Below, in pieces: positions 6,958-16,253 of a stretch of 42,868 bases of DNA (positions within the stretch are counted from its first letter, which is position 1; the number at the start of each line of letters is the position of its first letter). Origin of the DNA: a virus. The translations under genes and the position numbers were made by a program. The notes beneath the pieces are model-generated. The model did no database searches. It was not told the DNA's origin and saw only the letters and a program-made list of their open reading frames with translations. Location of the stretch: positions 1 through 42,868 of the IMG/VR virus record IMGVR_UViG_3300017779_000027. One strand, 5' to 3'.

Positions 6958-7159
6958 AATATCTGTCGGTAAAGACTACAAGAATGATGCAATGCATTAT
7001 GCTGTAGGTCAAGAAGTTTATGGTGGGCATACTATCTGTGATATATTAGAAGAAGATGATAAGTATTCTATTTATATTAAGAAAAACAAAGATGTTTTAC
7101 CGTGGAAAGACTTTAATAAAAACATGGCTGTATCAGTAGAATATAATCTACAATACTAA
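6938..7159 (+). CDS. Hypothetical small conserved-type protein (73 aa)
   Basis: The protein reads MAKLIRKISVGKDYKNDAMH, then YAVGQEVYGGHTICDILEED, then a Lys-rich end with LPWKDFNKNM. It is a mixed alpha/beta protein with no membrane segment or catalytic motif I can name. It overlaps the previous gene by 20 bases, and its TAA overlaps the ATG of the following frameshifted gene. The tight packing supports a real gene. Similar short proteins recur at this place, just before terminase genes, in related marine phages (from memory, not checked). Confidence 0.75.
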   Translation: MAKLIRKISVGKDYKNDAMHYAVGQEVYGGHTICDILEEDDKYSIYIKKNKDVLPWKDFNKNMAVSVEYNLQY

Positions 7160-7748
7160 TGAAAAGTGTTTACAACTTTGTTGTAACGCCAAAAGGAGAA
7201 AGATATAACAATAAAAAAAAGTTGGTGATTCAGAGTTAATACTTAATACTGAAATTTTTAATCATCAATATGTTAATAGACAAGCCGAAGTTATATCTAC
7301 GCCTATAGCGGGACATACTGAAATAAAAGCAGGAGACACTGTTGTAGTTCATCATAATGTCTTCAGACGCTGGCATGATGTTAAAGGTATAGAGAAAAAT
7401 AGTAGATCTTATTTTAATGAGTCTACATATTTTGTAAACTACGATCAAATATTTTTATATAAAAGAAATAAATCGTGGATAGCTCCAAAAGGTTATTGCT
7501 TTGTAAAACCTTTGAGAGCTGTAGATCAATTTAATATTGAATCTGAAAAACCTCTTCAAGGTATTGTTAAATATTCTGACGGTACAATTGAAGTTAATGA
7601 CTTAGTAGGTTTTACACCAAATAGTGAATATGAATTTATTGTTGATGGTGAAAGACTATATAGAGTTTTATCTAAATTTATTACAATTAAATATGAATAT
7701 CAAGGAGACGAAGAAGAATATAATCCAAGCTGGGCAAAAAGCAGTTGA
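7159..7748 (+). CDS. Frameshifted gene, possibly two GroES-like domains
   Basis: The ATG at 7159 (TAATG) opens a frame that stops after 26 codons at 7237. At 7215-7221 it contains A AAA AAG, and the -1 frame is then open to 7748, giving one 196-residue protein. Residues past the slip have two related beta patterns: ISTPIAGHTEIKAGDTVVVH, HNVFRRW, DQIFLYKRN and YCFVKPL; then QGIVKYSDGTIEVNDLVGF, YEFIVDGERLYRV and FITIKYEY. These recall the cpn10 layout (G.V strand, GD.V.F, late strand), so tandem GroES-like folds are possible. That is inference from pattern only. The gene is either decoded by programmed frameshifting or carries a one-A sequencing or mutational loss. It overlaps the next gene by 56 bases. 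Confidence 0.6.
7194..7221 (+). promoter_or_regulatory. Candidate -1 ribosomal frameshift site
   Basis: The run of eight A at 7213-7220 followed by G gives the slippery heptamer A AAA AAG in the correct phase (zero-frame codons AAA AAG). An AGGAG at 7194-7198 lies upstream and could act as a stimulatory Shine-Dalgarno-like element, although its 16-base spacing is longer than the roughly 10 bases in E. coli dnaX. I see no strong stem-loop just downstream. Confidence 0.45.
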
Positions 7749-7968
7749 AGAGCTAATTAAAGTAGCCAAAGAAGCAATCGTTGATTCGGACGATGATATA
7801 TCAGCAGATAGACTTAAAAATGCAGCTGCGACAAAGAAACTAGCTATATTTGACGCATTTGAAATACTTAACAGAATCCAAGAAGAAGAACAACTACTTG
7901 AAGGCAAAGCGCCTGAAGAGAAAAAGGAAAAAGTCTTTAAAGGATTCGCAGAAGGTAGATCTAAGTAA
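7693..7968 (+). CDS. Putative terminase small subunit (91 aa)
   Basis: I chose the ATG at 7693 because upstream in-frame ATGs lie deeper inside the preceding gene and would add a shadow sequence. The protein is helical and strongly charged: IQAGQKAVEELIKVAKEAIV, then DDDISADRLKNAAATKKLAI, then a long helix ending in KVFKGFAEGRSK. It sits directly in front of the large terminase, with the stop codon overlapping the terL ATG by one base. Small terminase subunits are short helical DNA-recognition proteins at exactly this position. There is no sequence signature strong enough to be certain, so the call rests mainly on size, fold type and context. Confidence 0.6.
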   Translation: MNIKETKKNIIQAGQKAVEELIKVAKEAIVDSDDDISADRLKNAAATKKLAIFDAFEILNRIQEEEQLLEGKAPEEKKEKVFKGFAEGRSK

Positions 7969-10181
7969 TGTACGAGCAAAGTTTAGTTAAAACTATCGAG
8001 CCTGTGAAAAGGACTACTATAAGTAGACTTAACAAAGGTAAGAAGTGGAAATACGGATACGACAAAGAACACGATATAGTTGTTATATCTAAAACTGGGC
8101 AAATAGGTGAGATAATAGAAATACAAAACTTAGCTATAGCGCTTCCAAAGCAACCTAAAGACGTATTTAAACACGAGAAAAATAAATGGGTTAAATTTGA
8201 ACAACCGAAAGAGTTAAGTCGTCTTAAAAATATATTTGATTGGAGAAATTATCCAGAAGAAAACAAAGAACAGTGGTATGATTATATAGACGAAGAATTT
8301 AAAAGAAGAGACGAGGGTTTTTGGTTTATGAATAATAATAAACCAACATATATAGTAGGAACTCACTATATGTATCTTCAATGGAGCAAGATAGATGTTG
8401 GCGCCGCGGACTTTAGAGAAGCAAACAGGTTGTTTTTTATATTCTGGGAGGCATGTAAAGCTGATAAAAGATGTTATGGTATGTGTTATCTAAAAAACAG
8501 AAGGTCAGGTTTTTCGTTTATGTCATCTGCAGAAACAGTTAATTTAGCTACTATATCGAGTGATAGTAGATATGGTATACTATCTAAAACAGGTTCAGAT
8601 GCAAAAAAAATGTTTACAGACAAAGTAGTACCGATTAGTATAAACTATCCTTTTTTCTTTAAACCTATACAAGATGGTATGGATAGGCCAAAATCAGAGT
8701 TAGCATATAGAGTTCCAGCTAGTAAGTTTACAAGAAAGAAAATGGCAGCTACTGATGGATTAGAAGAAATAGAAGGATTAGATACAACTATTGATTGGAA
8801 AAATACAGGTGACAATAGCTATGACGGTGAGAAATTAGCGTTGTTAGTACATGATGAAAGTGGTAAGTGGGAAAGACCAGATAATATATTGAATAACTGG
8901 CGTGTTACAAAAACATGTTTAAGGTTAGGTAGTAGGATTATAGGTAAGTGTATGATGGGCTCAACTTCCAACGCCCTAGATAAAGGTGGAGATAACTTCA
9001 AAAAACTATACAATGCATCAGATGTCACTAAGCGAAATAGAAACGGTCAGACAAAATCTGGTTTATACTCTTTGTTCATCCCAATGGAATGGAACTACGA
9101 AGGATTTATTGATGAGTACGGAGTTCCAGTTTTCACTACTCCTGATAGCGATGTCTTCGCCCCAGATGGCGAATTAATAGATATAGGTGTAATAGACAGC
9201 TGGCAAAACGAAGCTGATGGTTTAAAAAGCGATCAAGACGCTTTAAATGAATTTTACCGTCAGTTCCCTAGAACTACAGAGCACGCTTTTAGAGATGAAA
9301 CAAAAAACAGTATATTTAATTTGGTAAAAATATACGAACAAATAGATTACAACGAAGAAATGTCTAGAACTTTAGGAATTACAACTGGTAATTTTCAATG
9401 GGTAAACGGCATTAAAGACTCACAAGTAATATTTTACCCAGACCCAAAGGGTAGATTTAAAGTTAGCTGGGTTCCGCCTCAGCAATTACAAAATAGAGTG
9501 GTACTTAAAAATGGTGTAAAATATCCTGGTAATGAACACATGGGGGCATTTGGTTGTGACTCTTATGATATATCAGGAACCGTAGATGGACAAGGTTCTA
9601 AAGGAGCATTACACGGCTTAACCAGGTTTAGTATGGAGGACGCCCCTGCAAATAGCTTTTTTTTAGAGTACTTATCAAGACCACCTACGGCTGAAATATT
9701 CTTTGAAGATGTTTTAATGGCATTAATATTCTATGGTATGCCAATACTTGCAGAGAACAATAAACCTAGGTTGTTATACTATTTGAGAAGAAGAGGGTAT
9801 AGAGGTTTTAGTATGAACAGACCTGATAAGATATGGAACAAGTTATCTGTAGCAGAAAAAGAAGTAGGTGGCATACCTAACTCAAGCGAAGATATAAAAC
9901 AAGCTCACGCTGCCGCGATCGAGATGTATATCCAAGATCACGTGGGCATGAAGCAAGATGGAACATTTGGAAATCTTTACTTTAACGAGTTGTTAAATGA
10001 TTGGAGTAAGTTTGATATAAATAAAAGAACAAAGTTTGATGCATCAATAAGCTCTGGTTTAGCCATAATGGCTAACAACAGGCATTTGTACGCTCCAAAT
10101 GTAAAAATAGAAAAACAAAAACTGAACATAAATATTTCTAAGTATAGTAATACTGGAACTAATTCACAAATAATAAAATAA
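7968..10181 (+). CDS. terL: Terminase large subunit (TerL)
   Basis: This is the packaging ATPase and headful or site-specific nuclease that docks on the portal. In the 737 residues I see a degenerate Walker A KNRRSGFS (176-183, with Arg-Ser-Gly in place of the usual Gly-Lys), a hydrophobic Walker B LALLVHDE ending in Asp296-Glu297, and a coupling motif MMGSTSN (329-335). The C-terminal RNase H-like nuclease domain contains GAFGCDSYD with Asp531 and Asp534, followed by later acidic residues such as FFEDVLMAL. Length and order match large terminases of crAss-like and other Bacteroidota podophages. The stop is four bases before the portal gene. Confidence 0.93.
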   Translation: MYEQSLVKTIEPVKRTTISRLNKGKKWKYGYDKEHDIVVISKTGQIGEIIEIQNLAIALPKQPKDVFKHEKNKWVKFEQPKELSRLKNIFDWRNYPEENKEQWYDYIDEEFKRRDEGFWFMNNNKPTYIVGTHYMYLQWSKIDVGAADFREANRLFFIFWEACKADKRCYGMCYLKNRRSGFSFMSSAETVNLATISSDSRYGILSKTGSDAKKMFTDKVVPISINYPFFFKPIQDGMDRPKSELAYRVPASKFTRKKMAATDGLEEIEGLDTTIDWKNTGDNSYDGEKLALLVHDESGKWERPDNILNNWRVTKTCLRLGSRIIGKCMMGSTSNALDKGGDNFKKLYNASDVTKRNRNGQTKSGLYSLFIPMEWNYEGFIDEYGVPVFTTPDSDVFAPDGELIDIGVIDSWQNEADGLKSDQDALNEFYRQFPRTTEHAFRDETKNSIFNLVKIYEQIDYNEEMSRTLGITTGNFQWVNGIKDSQVIFYPDPKGRFKVSWVPPQQLQNRVVLKNGVKYPGNEHMGAFGCDSYDISGTVDGQGSKGALHGLTRFSMEDAPANSFFLEYLSRPPTAEIFFEDVLMALIFYGMPILAENNKPRLLYYLRRRGYRGFSMNRPDKIWNKLSVAEKEVGGIPNSSEDIKQAHAAAIEMYIQDHVGMKQDGTFGNLYFNELLNDWSKFDINKRTKFDASISSGLAIMANNRHLYAPNVKIEKQKLNINISKYSNTGTNSQIIK

Positions 10182-10185
10182 ATAT

Positions 10186-12606
10186 ATGGCAGAGTCTGGC
10201 ATAAAAAGTTATTTTCCAAGTCAAACCGTAAGTGATGCTGAAAAAATTAGCTATGATTATGGTTTAAAAGTAGCTAAAGCAATAGAAACAGAATGGTTTA
10301 ACGAAGACACAAGTATGAATAGATACTTGTCTAGTCGTAATGAGTTTCACAAACTAAGACTATACGCTAGAGGCGAGCAGTCTATACAAAAATATAAGGA
10401 TGAGCTATCTATAAACGGTGATTTGTCCTATTTAAATTTAGATTGGAAGCCAGTGCCAATAATATCTAAATTTGTAGATATAGTTGTAAATGGCATAGCT
10501 GAAAGAACATATGATATAAAAGCTTTTTCTCAAGATCCTTATGGCACGCAGGAAAGAACTAAATACATGCAGGATATTTTAGATGACATAGAGTTTAAGG
10601 AGTTTGATAATTTTGCTGCTGAAAATTTTGGCGTAAACACTAGAGATAGTGATTTACAAGAGTTACCAGAAACTACTGAAGAGGTGCAGTTGCACATGCA
10701 GTTAACATACAAACAAGCCGTTGAGTTAGCGGAAGAACAAGCTTTAAACGTGTTGTTTGAAGGAAATAAATACGAACTTATTAAAAAGCAATTCTATTAT
10801 GATTTAACAGTGTTAGGTATTGGCGCTGTTAAAACTAGTTATAATACTTCAGAAGGCGTTGTTATTGATTATGTAGACCCAGCTAATCTAGTTTATTCCT
10901 ATACAGATTCTCCTTATTTTGATGATATATACTACGTTGGCGAAGTTAAATCAATTCCAGTCAACGAACTTGCAAAACAATTTCCTCATTTAACAGAAAG
11001 TGATCTTGAAGATATAATGAAAAACAAATCTTATAATAGAAATAATTATAACACAAGGTATTCTGCAGACAAAGAAGATAATAACACGATTCAAGTTTTA
11101 TATTTTAATTATAAAACTTATATGAATGAGGTGTATAAGATAAAAGAAACCGGCACTGGTGCTGATAAAATCATACCTAAAGATGATAACTTTAATCCGC
11201 CAGAAAACAAAGAGGGTGGTTACTCACGACTGTTAAGATCTATAGAAACTCTTTATGAAGGAGCTTTAATACTAGGCACTAATAAATTACTTAAGTGGGA
11301 AATGGCTAAAAACATGATGAGGCCTAAAAGTGATTTTACTAAAATAAAAATGAATTATGCTATTGTTGCTCCTAGAATGTACAATGGTAAAATTGATTCA
11401 TTAGTAAGGCGTATAACTGGTTTTGCAGATATGATTCAACTTACACATTTAAAGCTACAACAAGTAATGGCTAGAATGGTACCAGATGGAGTTTATTTAG
11501 ATGCTGACGGTTTGGCTGAGGTTGATTTAGGCAATGGAACTAATTATAACCCGCAAGAAGCTTTAAATATGTTCTTCCAAACTGGTAGTGTTATTGGTAG
11601 GTCTTTTACTCAAGATGGCGATATGAATCCTGGTAAAGTGCCTATTCAAGAAATTACATCTGGTAGTGGTGGTAATAAAATGCAAGCACTTATTGGTAAT
11701 TACAATTATTACTTGCAAATGATAAGAGATGTAACCGGGTTAAACGAAGCTAGAGACGGTAGTATGCCAGACAAAAACGCCTTAGTAGGCGTGCAAAAGT
11801 TAGCTGCCGCTAATTCTAACACTGCGACTAGACATATATTACAAGCCGGATTGTATCTTACAGCTGAAACAGCTGAGTGTTTATCTCTTAGAATATCAGA
11901 TATTATAGAATACTCTCCAACCAAAGACGCTTTTGTAAGCGCTATAGGTGCTCATAATGTAGCAACACTAGAAGAAATTTCTAAATTACATTTATATGAT
12001 TTTGGTATATTTTTAAATTTATCGCCAGATGAAGAAGAAAAAATGTTATTAGAAAATAATATACAGATGGCATTACAACAAAAAAGTATTGAACTTGAAG
12101 ACGCTATAGATATTAGAGAAATAAAAAATATTAAACTTGCAAATCAATTGTTAAAAATAAGAAGGATTAAAAAACAAGACAAAGATAGGCAGGCTCAATT
12201 GGAAAATATACAAGCTCAATCTCAGGCTAATGCTCAAGCCGCTCAAGCTTCTGCTCAAGTAGAAATGCAGAAAGACCAAGCGTTAACACAAAGTAAATTA
12301 CAATTAGAGCAAGCAAAATCGCAGTTAGAATCTCAAAAAATGCAACAAGAAGTTATGCATAAAAAAGAACTAATGCAATTAGAGTTTCAATACAATATGC
12401 AATTGAAAGGTGTAGAAGTTGAAGGCATGAAAAGTAGAGAAAAAGAAAAGGAAGATAGAAAAGACGAAAGAACAAAGATACAAGCTACACAGCAATCAGA
12501 AATGATTGACCAAAGAAATAGTGGAAAACCACCTAAAAACTTTGAATCTGCAGGTAATGATATACTAGGTGGAGGATTTGATTTAGGTTCGTTTGATCCT
12601 AGTTAA
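10186..12606 (+). CDS. Portal protein
   Basis: This 806-residue protein follows terL immediately. It has the expected portal build: an N-terminal clip and wing region (residues 1-130, with LRLYARGEQSIQKYKDELS and SKFVDIVVNGIAER), a core with VIDYVDPANLVYSYTDSPYF, and a long helical stem (GFADMIQLTHLKLQQVMARM). The barrel tail is a Gln/Ala/Lys-rich helix from about residue 670 to 770 (QAQSQANAQAAQASAQVEMQ). Portals form the dodecameric channel at one capsid vertex. The order terL, portal, scaffold, capsid agrees. The long Gln-rich C-terminus suggests an extended barrel reaching into the head, as in P22-type portals (inference). Confidence 0.92.
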   Translation: MAESGIKSYFPSQTVSDAEKISYDYGLKVAKAIETEWFNEDTSMNRYLSSRNEFHKLRLYARGEQSIQKYKDELSINGDLSYLNLDWKPVPIISKFVDIVVNGIAERTYDIKAFSQDPYGTQERTKYMQDILDDIEFKEFDNFAAENFGVNTRDSDLQELPETTEEVQLHMQLTYKQAVELAEEQALNVLFEGNKYELIKKQFYYDLTVLGIGAVKTSYNTSEGVVIDYVDPANLVYSYTDSPYFDDIYYVGEVKSIPVNELAKQFPHLTESDLEDIMKNKSYNRNNYNTRYSADKEDNNTIQVLYFNYKTYMNEVYKIKETGTGADKIIPKDDNFNPPENKEGGYSRLLRSIETLYEGALILGTNKLLKWEMAKNMMRPKSDFTKIKMNYAIVAPRMYNGKIDSLVRRITGFADMIQLTHLKLQQVMARMVPDGVYLDADGLAEVDLGNGTNYNPQEALNMFFQTGSVIGRSFTQDGDMNPGKVPIQEITSGSGGNKMQALIGNYNYYLQMIRDVTGLNEARDGSMPDKNALVGVQKLAAANSNTATRHILQAGLYLTAETAECLSLRISDIIEYSPTKDAFVSAIGAHNVATLEEISKLHLYDFGIFLNLSPDEEEKMLLENNIQMALQQKSIELEDAIDIREIKNIKLANQLLKIRRIKKQDKDRQAQLENIQAQSQANAQAAQASAQVEMQKDQALTQSKLQLEQAKSQLESQKMQQEVMHKKELMQLEFQYNMQLKGVEVEGMKSREKEKEDRKDERTKIQATQQSEMIDQRNSGKPPKNFESAGNDILGGGFDLGSFDPS

Positions 12607-12633
12607 AATTATTAATTATTATTATATTATATT

Positions 12634-13812
12634 ATGGAAGAAAAATTAGAAGAAGTAGTTGAAAAAACTACGCAAGATAATGTTACAAAAGTTGAGATTA
12701 AAGATGAACAACAAGATGATAACATTACAAAAGTAAATTTAGATAAACCACCAACACCAAAAGAAAAAAATGAAACTAAAGAAGATAACGCTGACGACGG
12801 CGGAGTGGTTGCAGAGTCTAAAAACGCCGACACCACAGAAAAACAAGAAGAAGTACAACCGGAGGCAGAAACACAAGAAGCTCCAGTATTAGAAGAAATA
12901 ACTGAAGATTCTACAAAAGAAGAGGTTGCTGAAGCAGAAGAAAAAGTTGAAGAAGCTATAGCTGAAGCCGGGGCAAACGGAAAACCAATACCAGAAAACA
13001 TCCAAAAGTTAATGGACTTTATGGAAGAAACTGGAGGAGATTTAAGTGACTATGTAAAGCTTAATCAAGATTATTCTAAACTAGATGATAAAAATCTATT
13101 ATATGAATATTACAAGCAAACAAAACCTCACTTAAACAATGAAGAAATTAACTTCCTTATGGAAGATCAATTCTCTTATGACGAAGAAGTTGACGAAGAA
13201 AGAGATATACGAAGAAAAAAATTAGCGTTAAAAGAGCAAGTTGCCAACGCTAAAAGCCATCTGGACGGGCAAAAGTCCAAATACTATGAAGAAATTAAAG
13301 CTGGAAGCAAGCTCACTAACGAGCAGCAAAAAGCAATTGATTTCTTTAATAGATATAACAAGGAGTCAGAAGCAACTCAAAAAACAGTTAAAACAAACTC
13401 TGAAATTTTTACACAGAAAACAAACAATGTTTTTAACGACAAGTTCAAAGGTTTTGAATATAACGTCGGTGATAAAAAATACAGGTTTAATGTAAACAAT
13501 GCTGAAGAGGTTAAAAATACTCAGAGCGATATAAGCAATTTCACCAAAAAGTTTTTGGATAAGAACTCTGCCTTAAAAGACGCTAAGGGCTATCATAAAT
13601 CTCTATATACAGCAATGAATGCAGACGCTGTTGCAAAACACTTTTATGAACAAGGAAAAGCTGATGCTATGAAAGATAGTGTTGCTAAAGCCAAAAATGT
13701 TAATATGAATCCAAGACAAAGTCATGGGCAAATTGAAGCAGGAGGCATGAAAGTAAAAGTACTAGGTGATAATTCTTCTGATTTTAAGTTTAAAATTAAA
13801 AACAATAAATAA
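12634..13812 (+). CDS. Putative capsid scaffolding protein
   Basis: The 392-residue protein lies between portal and capsid, the classical scaffold position. The first 125 residues are extremely acidic and low in complexity (Glu, Lys, Thr, Asp). The rest is almost entirely helical and charged, with RRKKLALKEQVANAKSHLDG and SALKDAKGYHKSLYTAMNAD. The C-terminus (residues about 340-392) is basic (KAKNVNMNPRQSHG, FKFKIKNNK), which fits the basic capsid-binding tail of scaffolds. No enzymatic motif or protease site is visible. It starts after an AT-rich leader TTATATTATATTATG that recurs before 15423. The function is assigned from context and composition only. Confidence 0.75.
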   Translation: MEEKLEEVVEKTTQDNVTKVEIKDEQQDDNITKVNLDKPPTPKEKNETKEDNADDGGVVAESKNADTTEKQEEVQPEAETQEAPVLEEITEDSTKEEVAEAEEKVEEAIAEAGANGKPIPENIQKLMDFMEETGGDLSDYVKLNQDYSKLDDKNLLYEYYKQTKPHLNNEEINFLMEDQFSYDEEVDEERDIRRKKLALKEQVANAKSHLDGQKSKYYEEIKAGSKLTNEQQKAIDFFNRYNKESEATQKTVKTNSEIFTQKTNNVFNDKFKGFEYNVGDKKYRFNVNNAEEVKNTQSDISNFTKKFLDKNSALKDAKGYHKSLYTAMNADAVAKHFYEQGKADAMKDSVAKAKNVNMNPRQSHGQIEAGGMKVKVLGDNSSDFKFKIKNNK

Positions 13813-13831
13813 CAATTTAAAAAAATAAATT

Positions 13832-15349
13832 ATGGCAATTACAGGAGGGAGTTTGTTAAACAGCGTGCCTGCTGCACAAAAGCAGACGTTACAAACAAAC
13901 TATTTAGATTTTACGGGTACCACTGACGTGACGTGGGCTCAACAATACCTGCCAGACTTGATGGAGAAAGAAGCTGAGGTTTTCGGACCTAGAACAATTT
14001 CTGGTTTCCTTGCTCAAGTTGGTGCAGAAGAGGCTATGACATCTGATCGTGTCGTTTGGTCTGAACAATCAAGATTACATTTATCTTACAAAGGTAACGT
14101 TAATTCAGCGACTGCTGGTGCTGACGCTGGTTCTGGTGTTTCTAACATCGCTCAGGTTACTATTGAGGCTGATATTGACGAAACTTCAGGTTTTACAGCT
14201 GCTAATCACGGTGTTAGAGTTAACGATACTATTATCGTTGCTAACTCTGACGGTGTTTTCAAATGTTTAGTATCTGTTGTTAATGGCGCTGTGCTTGATG
14301 TACTACCTTACGGACAGTCTGCTTTATCAGCAAATACTACAACAAAAGCAACAACTATATTGGTTTATGGTTCTGAGTTTGGTAAAGGTATGAACTATAC
14401 AGCTGCTGCTGGTACTAATAACACTACTGATCAAAGAGGTGCTAACGAGCCTGACTTTAAATCTTTTTCTAATAAACCAATTATTATGAAAGATTACTAC
14501 GAAGTTTCAGGTTCTGATTCTTCTAGAATTGGTTGGGTTGAGGTTTCTACTGAAGCTGGACAAGCGGGGTATTTATGGTATTTAAAAGCTGAAGCTGATA
14601 CTAGAGCTCGTTTTACTGACTACATTGAAATGGCTATGTTAGAATCAGAGCTTGCTGATACTTCTTCTGAAGTTCAAGGTTCTACAATTTTACCTGGTTC
14701 TACTACAAATGCTGCTAATGATGCTGGTTCTGAAGGTTTATTTGCCGCTATAGAATCAAGAGGTAACGTTACTACTGGTGTTACTGGTGTTAACGCTGCT
14801 ACTGATTTAGCTGAGTTTGATGCAATACTTGCTGAGTTTGACAAGCAAGGTGCTATTGAAGAAAATATGATGTTTGTAAACCGAGCTACTTCGTTAGCAA
14901 TGGATGACATGTTAGCTTCAATGAATTCTTATGGAGCTGGTGGTACTTCTTACGGGGTGTTTAATAACTCTGAAGATATGGCGCTTAATTTAGGTTTCTC
15001 TGGATTCCGTAGAGGTTCTTATGATTTCTACAAGTCTGACTTTAGATACTTAAATGACTTAGCTACAAGAGGTGGTGTTAACGCTGCTGCTGGAGCTAAT
15101 GCTATTAGAGGGGTTATAATTCCTGCTGGTACTTCTTCAGTTTATGACCAAACTGTTGGGCAAAGCATAAAACGTCCTTTCTTACATGTTAGATATAGAG
15201 CTTCACAAACTGATGACCGAAGAATGAAAACTTGGGTTACTGGTTCTGTTGGCGCTGCTACATCTGCTTTAGATGCAATGCAATTACACTTCTTAACTGA
15301 AAGATGTTTAATTACTCAAGGTGCTAACAACTTTATGTTGATGAAGTAA
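13832..15349 (+). CDS. Major capsid protein
   Basis: This 505-residue protein has the composition of a major capsid protein: rich in Ala, Gly, Thr and Ser, with no Cys apart from a couple, and strongly biased toward favoured codons ending in T (GCT, GGT, TCT). Motif-like segments are an N-terminal arm FTGTTDVTWAQQYLPDLMEK, a spine helix region EQGAIEENMMFVNR-like (QGAIEENMMFVNRATSLAMD) and a C-terminal ITQGANNFMLMK. A long insertion at residues 85-160 (beta-rich, VNDTIIVANSDGVF) may form a surface or inter-capsomer domain. HK97-type fold is inferred from family context. A strong terminator follows, as expected for the most highly expressed structural gene. Confidence 0.88.
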   Translation: MAITGGSLLNSVPAAQKQTLQTNYLDFTGTTDVTWAQQYLPDLMEKEAEVFGPRTISGFLAQVGAEEAMTSDRVVWSEQSRLHLSYKGNVNSATAGADAGSGVSNIAQVTIEADIDETSGFTAANHGVRVNDTIIVANSDGVFKCLVSVVNGAVLDVLPYGQSALSANTTTKATTILVYGSEFGKGMNYTAAAGTNNTTDQRGANEPDFKSFSNKPIIMKDYYEVSGSDSSRIGWVEVSTEAGQAGYLWYLKAEADTRARFTDYIEMAMLESELADTSSEVQGSTILPGSTTNAANDAGSEGLFAAIESRGNVTTGVTGVNAATDLAEFDAILAEFDKQGAIEENMMFVNRATSLAMDDMLASMNSYGAGGTSYGVFNNSEDMALNLGFSGFRRGSYDFYKSDFRYLNDLATRGGVNAAAGANAIRGVIIPAGTSSVYDQTVGQSIKRPFLHVRYRASQTDDRRMKTWVTGSVGAATSALDAMQLHFLTERCLITQGANNFMLMK

Positions 15350-15362
15350 GCACAATTATTTT

Positions 15363-15398
15363 AAAAGACCGGGGCTTCGGCCTCGGCCTTTTATTTTT
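15363..15398 (+). terminator. Rho-independent terminator after the capsid gene
   Basis: AAAAGACCGGGGC (15363-15375), loop TTCG (15376-15379) and GCCTCGGCCTTTT (15380-15392) form a 13-bp stem with one A-C mismatch and one G-T pair. The loop is the very stable C(UUCG)G tetraloop, and ATTTTTATT follows. It is the only strong hairpin I see in the window. It probably terminates part of the transcripts and sets capsid mRNA level apart from the downstream tail genes. Confidence 0.92.
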
Positions 15399-15422
15399 AT
15401 TAATTTTATTATATATTATATT

Positions 15423-16241
15423 ATGGCAAAAAAACAAAAAACAGAAAAGGTAGAGGTACCTGTTGTTGAAACACCAGTTGTTGAAACACCAAAACCTAAA
15501 AAAGTTGAACCTAAAAAACCTAAGTGGGAAATAAAAGATAGGATTTACTATTTAAAAGGAGATAAAACACCTTTATCTTATATGTTAAGAAGTTCTAACT
15601 TGTATTGGTTTGATGAAGAAAAAGGCTATGAAAGAGAGCTTAAATATTGTCAAAACCAAAGAACTTCTTTTGTAGATGAAATGTCTGGTGATCAAAGATT
15701 AGAACATATAATTTTTAGAAATGGTAGTTTATTTGTAGAAAAAGAAAAAACAGTATTACAAAAATTATTATCTAACTATCACCCACACAGGGGGAATATA
15801 TATTATGAATACAATCCTGTTAAAGAAGCTGCAGAAGATATAGAAATTTTAGAACTAGAAGCAGATGCTATAGTTGTAGCTAGAGACATGGATGTTGATT
15901 TAGCAGAAGCTATTATGCGTGTAGAAAAAGGTTCTGAAGTGTCTAAGATGAGTTCTAAAGAGCTTAAAAGAGATTTATTAGTATTTGCTCGTAATAATCC
16001 AGCTTTGTTCTTAGAGTTAGCTACTGATGATAATGTTCAACTTAGAAATTTTGGAATTAAAGCTACTGAGCTTGGAATTATAAAATTATCTCAAGATCAA
16101 AGAAACTTTTTATGGGGATCAAATAATAGACCTATAATGACAGTTCCTTTTGACGAGCATCCGTATACCGCTTTAGCACATTGGTTTAAAACTGATGAAG
16201 GTATGGAAATATATTCAAATATTGAAAAAAGATTAAATTAA
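15423..16241 (+). CDS. Putative virion or head-completion protein (272 aa)
   Basis: The first 35 residues are a Lys/Pro/Val-rich arm that contains an exact 15-base tandem repeat (15462-15491) encoding two VVETP units. A globular part follows: RIYYLKGDKTPLSYMLRSSN, LYWFDEEKGYERELKYC, RLEHIIFRNGSLFVEKEKT, then a helical C-terminal half with DLLVFARNNPALFLELATDD and LGIIKLSQDQRNFLWG. I recognise no enzyme motif. Proteins with this arrangement sit just after the capsid gene in related marine phages (from memory). A role in head completion or as a minor capsid protein is inferred from position alone. Confidence 0.65.
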   Translation: MAKKQKTEKVEVPVVETPVVETPKPKKVEPKKPKWEIKDRIYYLKGDKTPLSYMLRSSNLYWFDEEKGYERELKYCQNQRTSFVDEMSGDQRLEHIIFRNGSLFVEKEKTVLQKLLSNYHPHRGNIYYEYNPVKEAAEDIEILELEADAIVVARDMDVDLAEAIMRVEKGSEVSKMSSKELKRDLLVFARNNPALFLELATDDNVQLRNFGIKATELGIIKLSQDQRNFLWGSNNRPIMTVPFDEHPYTALAHWFKTDEGMEIYSNIEKRLN

Positions 16242-16253
16242 TCTAACTGTAGA

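Noticed and set aside
7624-7692. An earlier start for the putative small terminase gene.
   Set aside because: The added residues (Leu/Tyr/Asn-rich) are the shadow of the upstream gene's C-terminus; the charged helical protein begins at 7693.
7512-7748. A stand-alone 78-codon gene beginning at a TTG at 7512.
   Set aside because: The same frame is open back to the slippery site at 7215 with protein-like sequence throughout, so this is the 3' part of the frameshifted gene.
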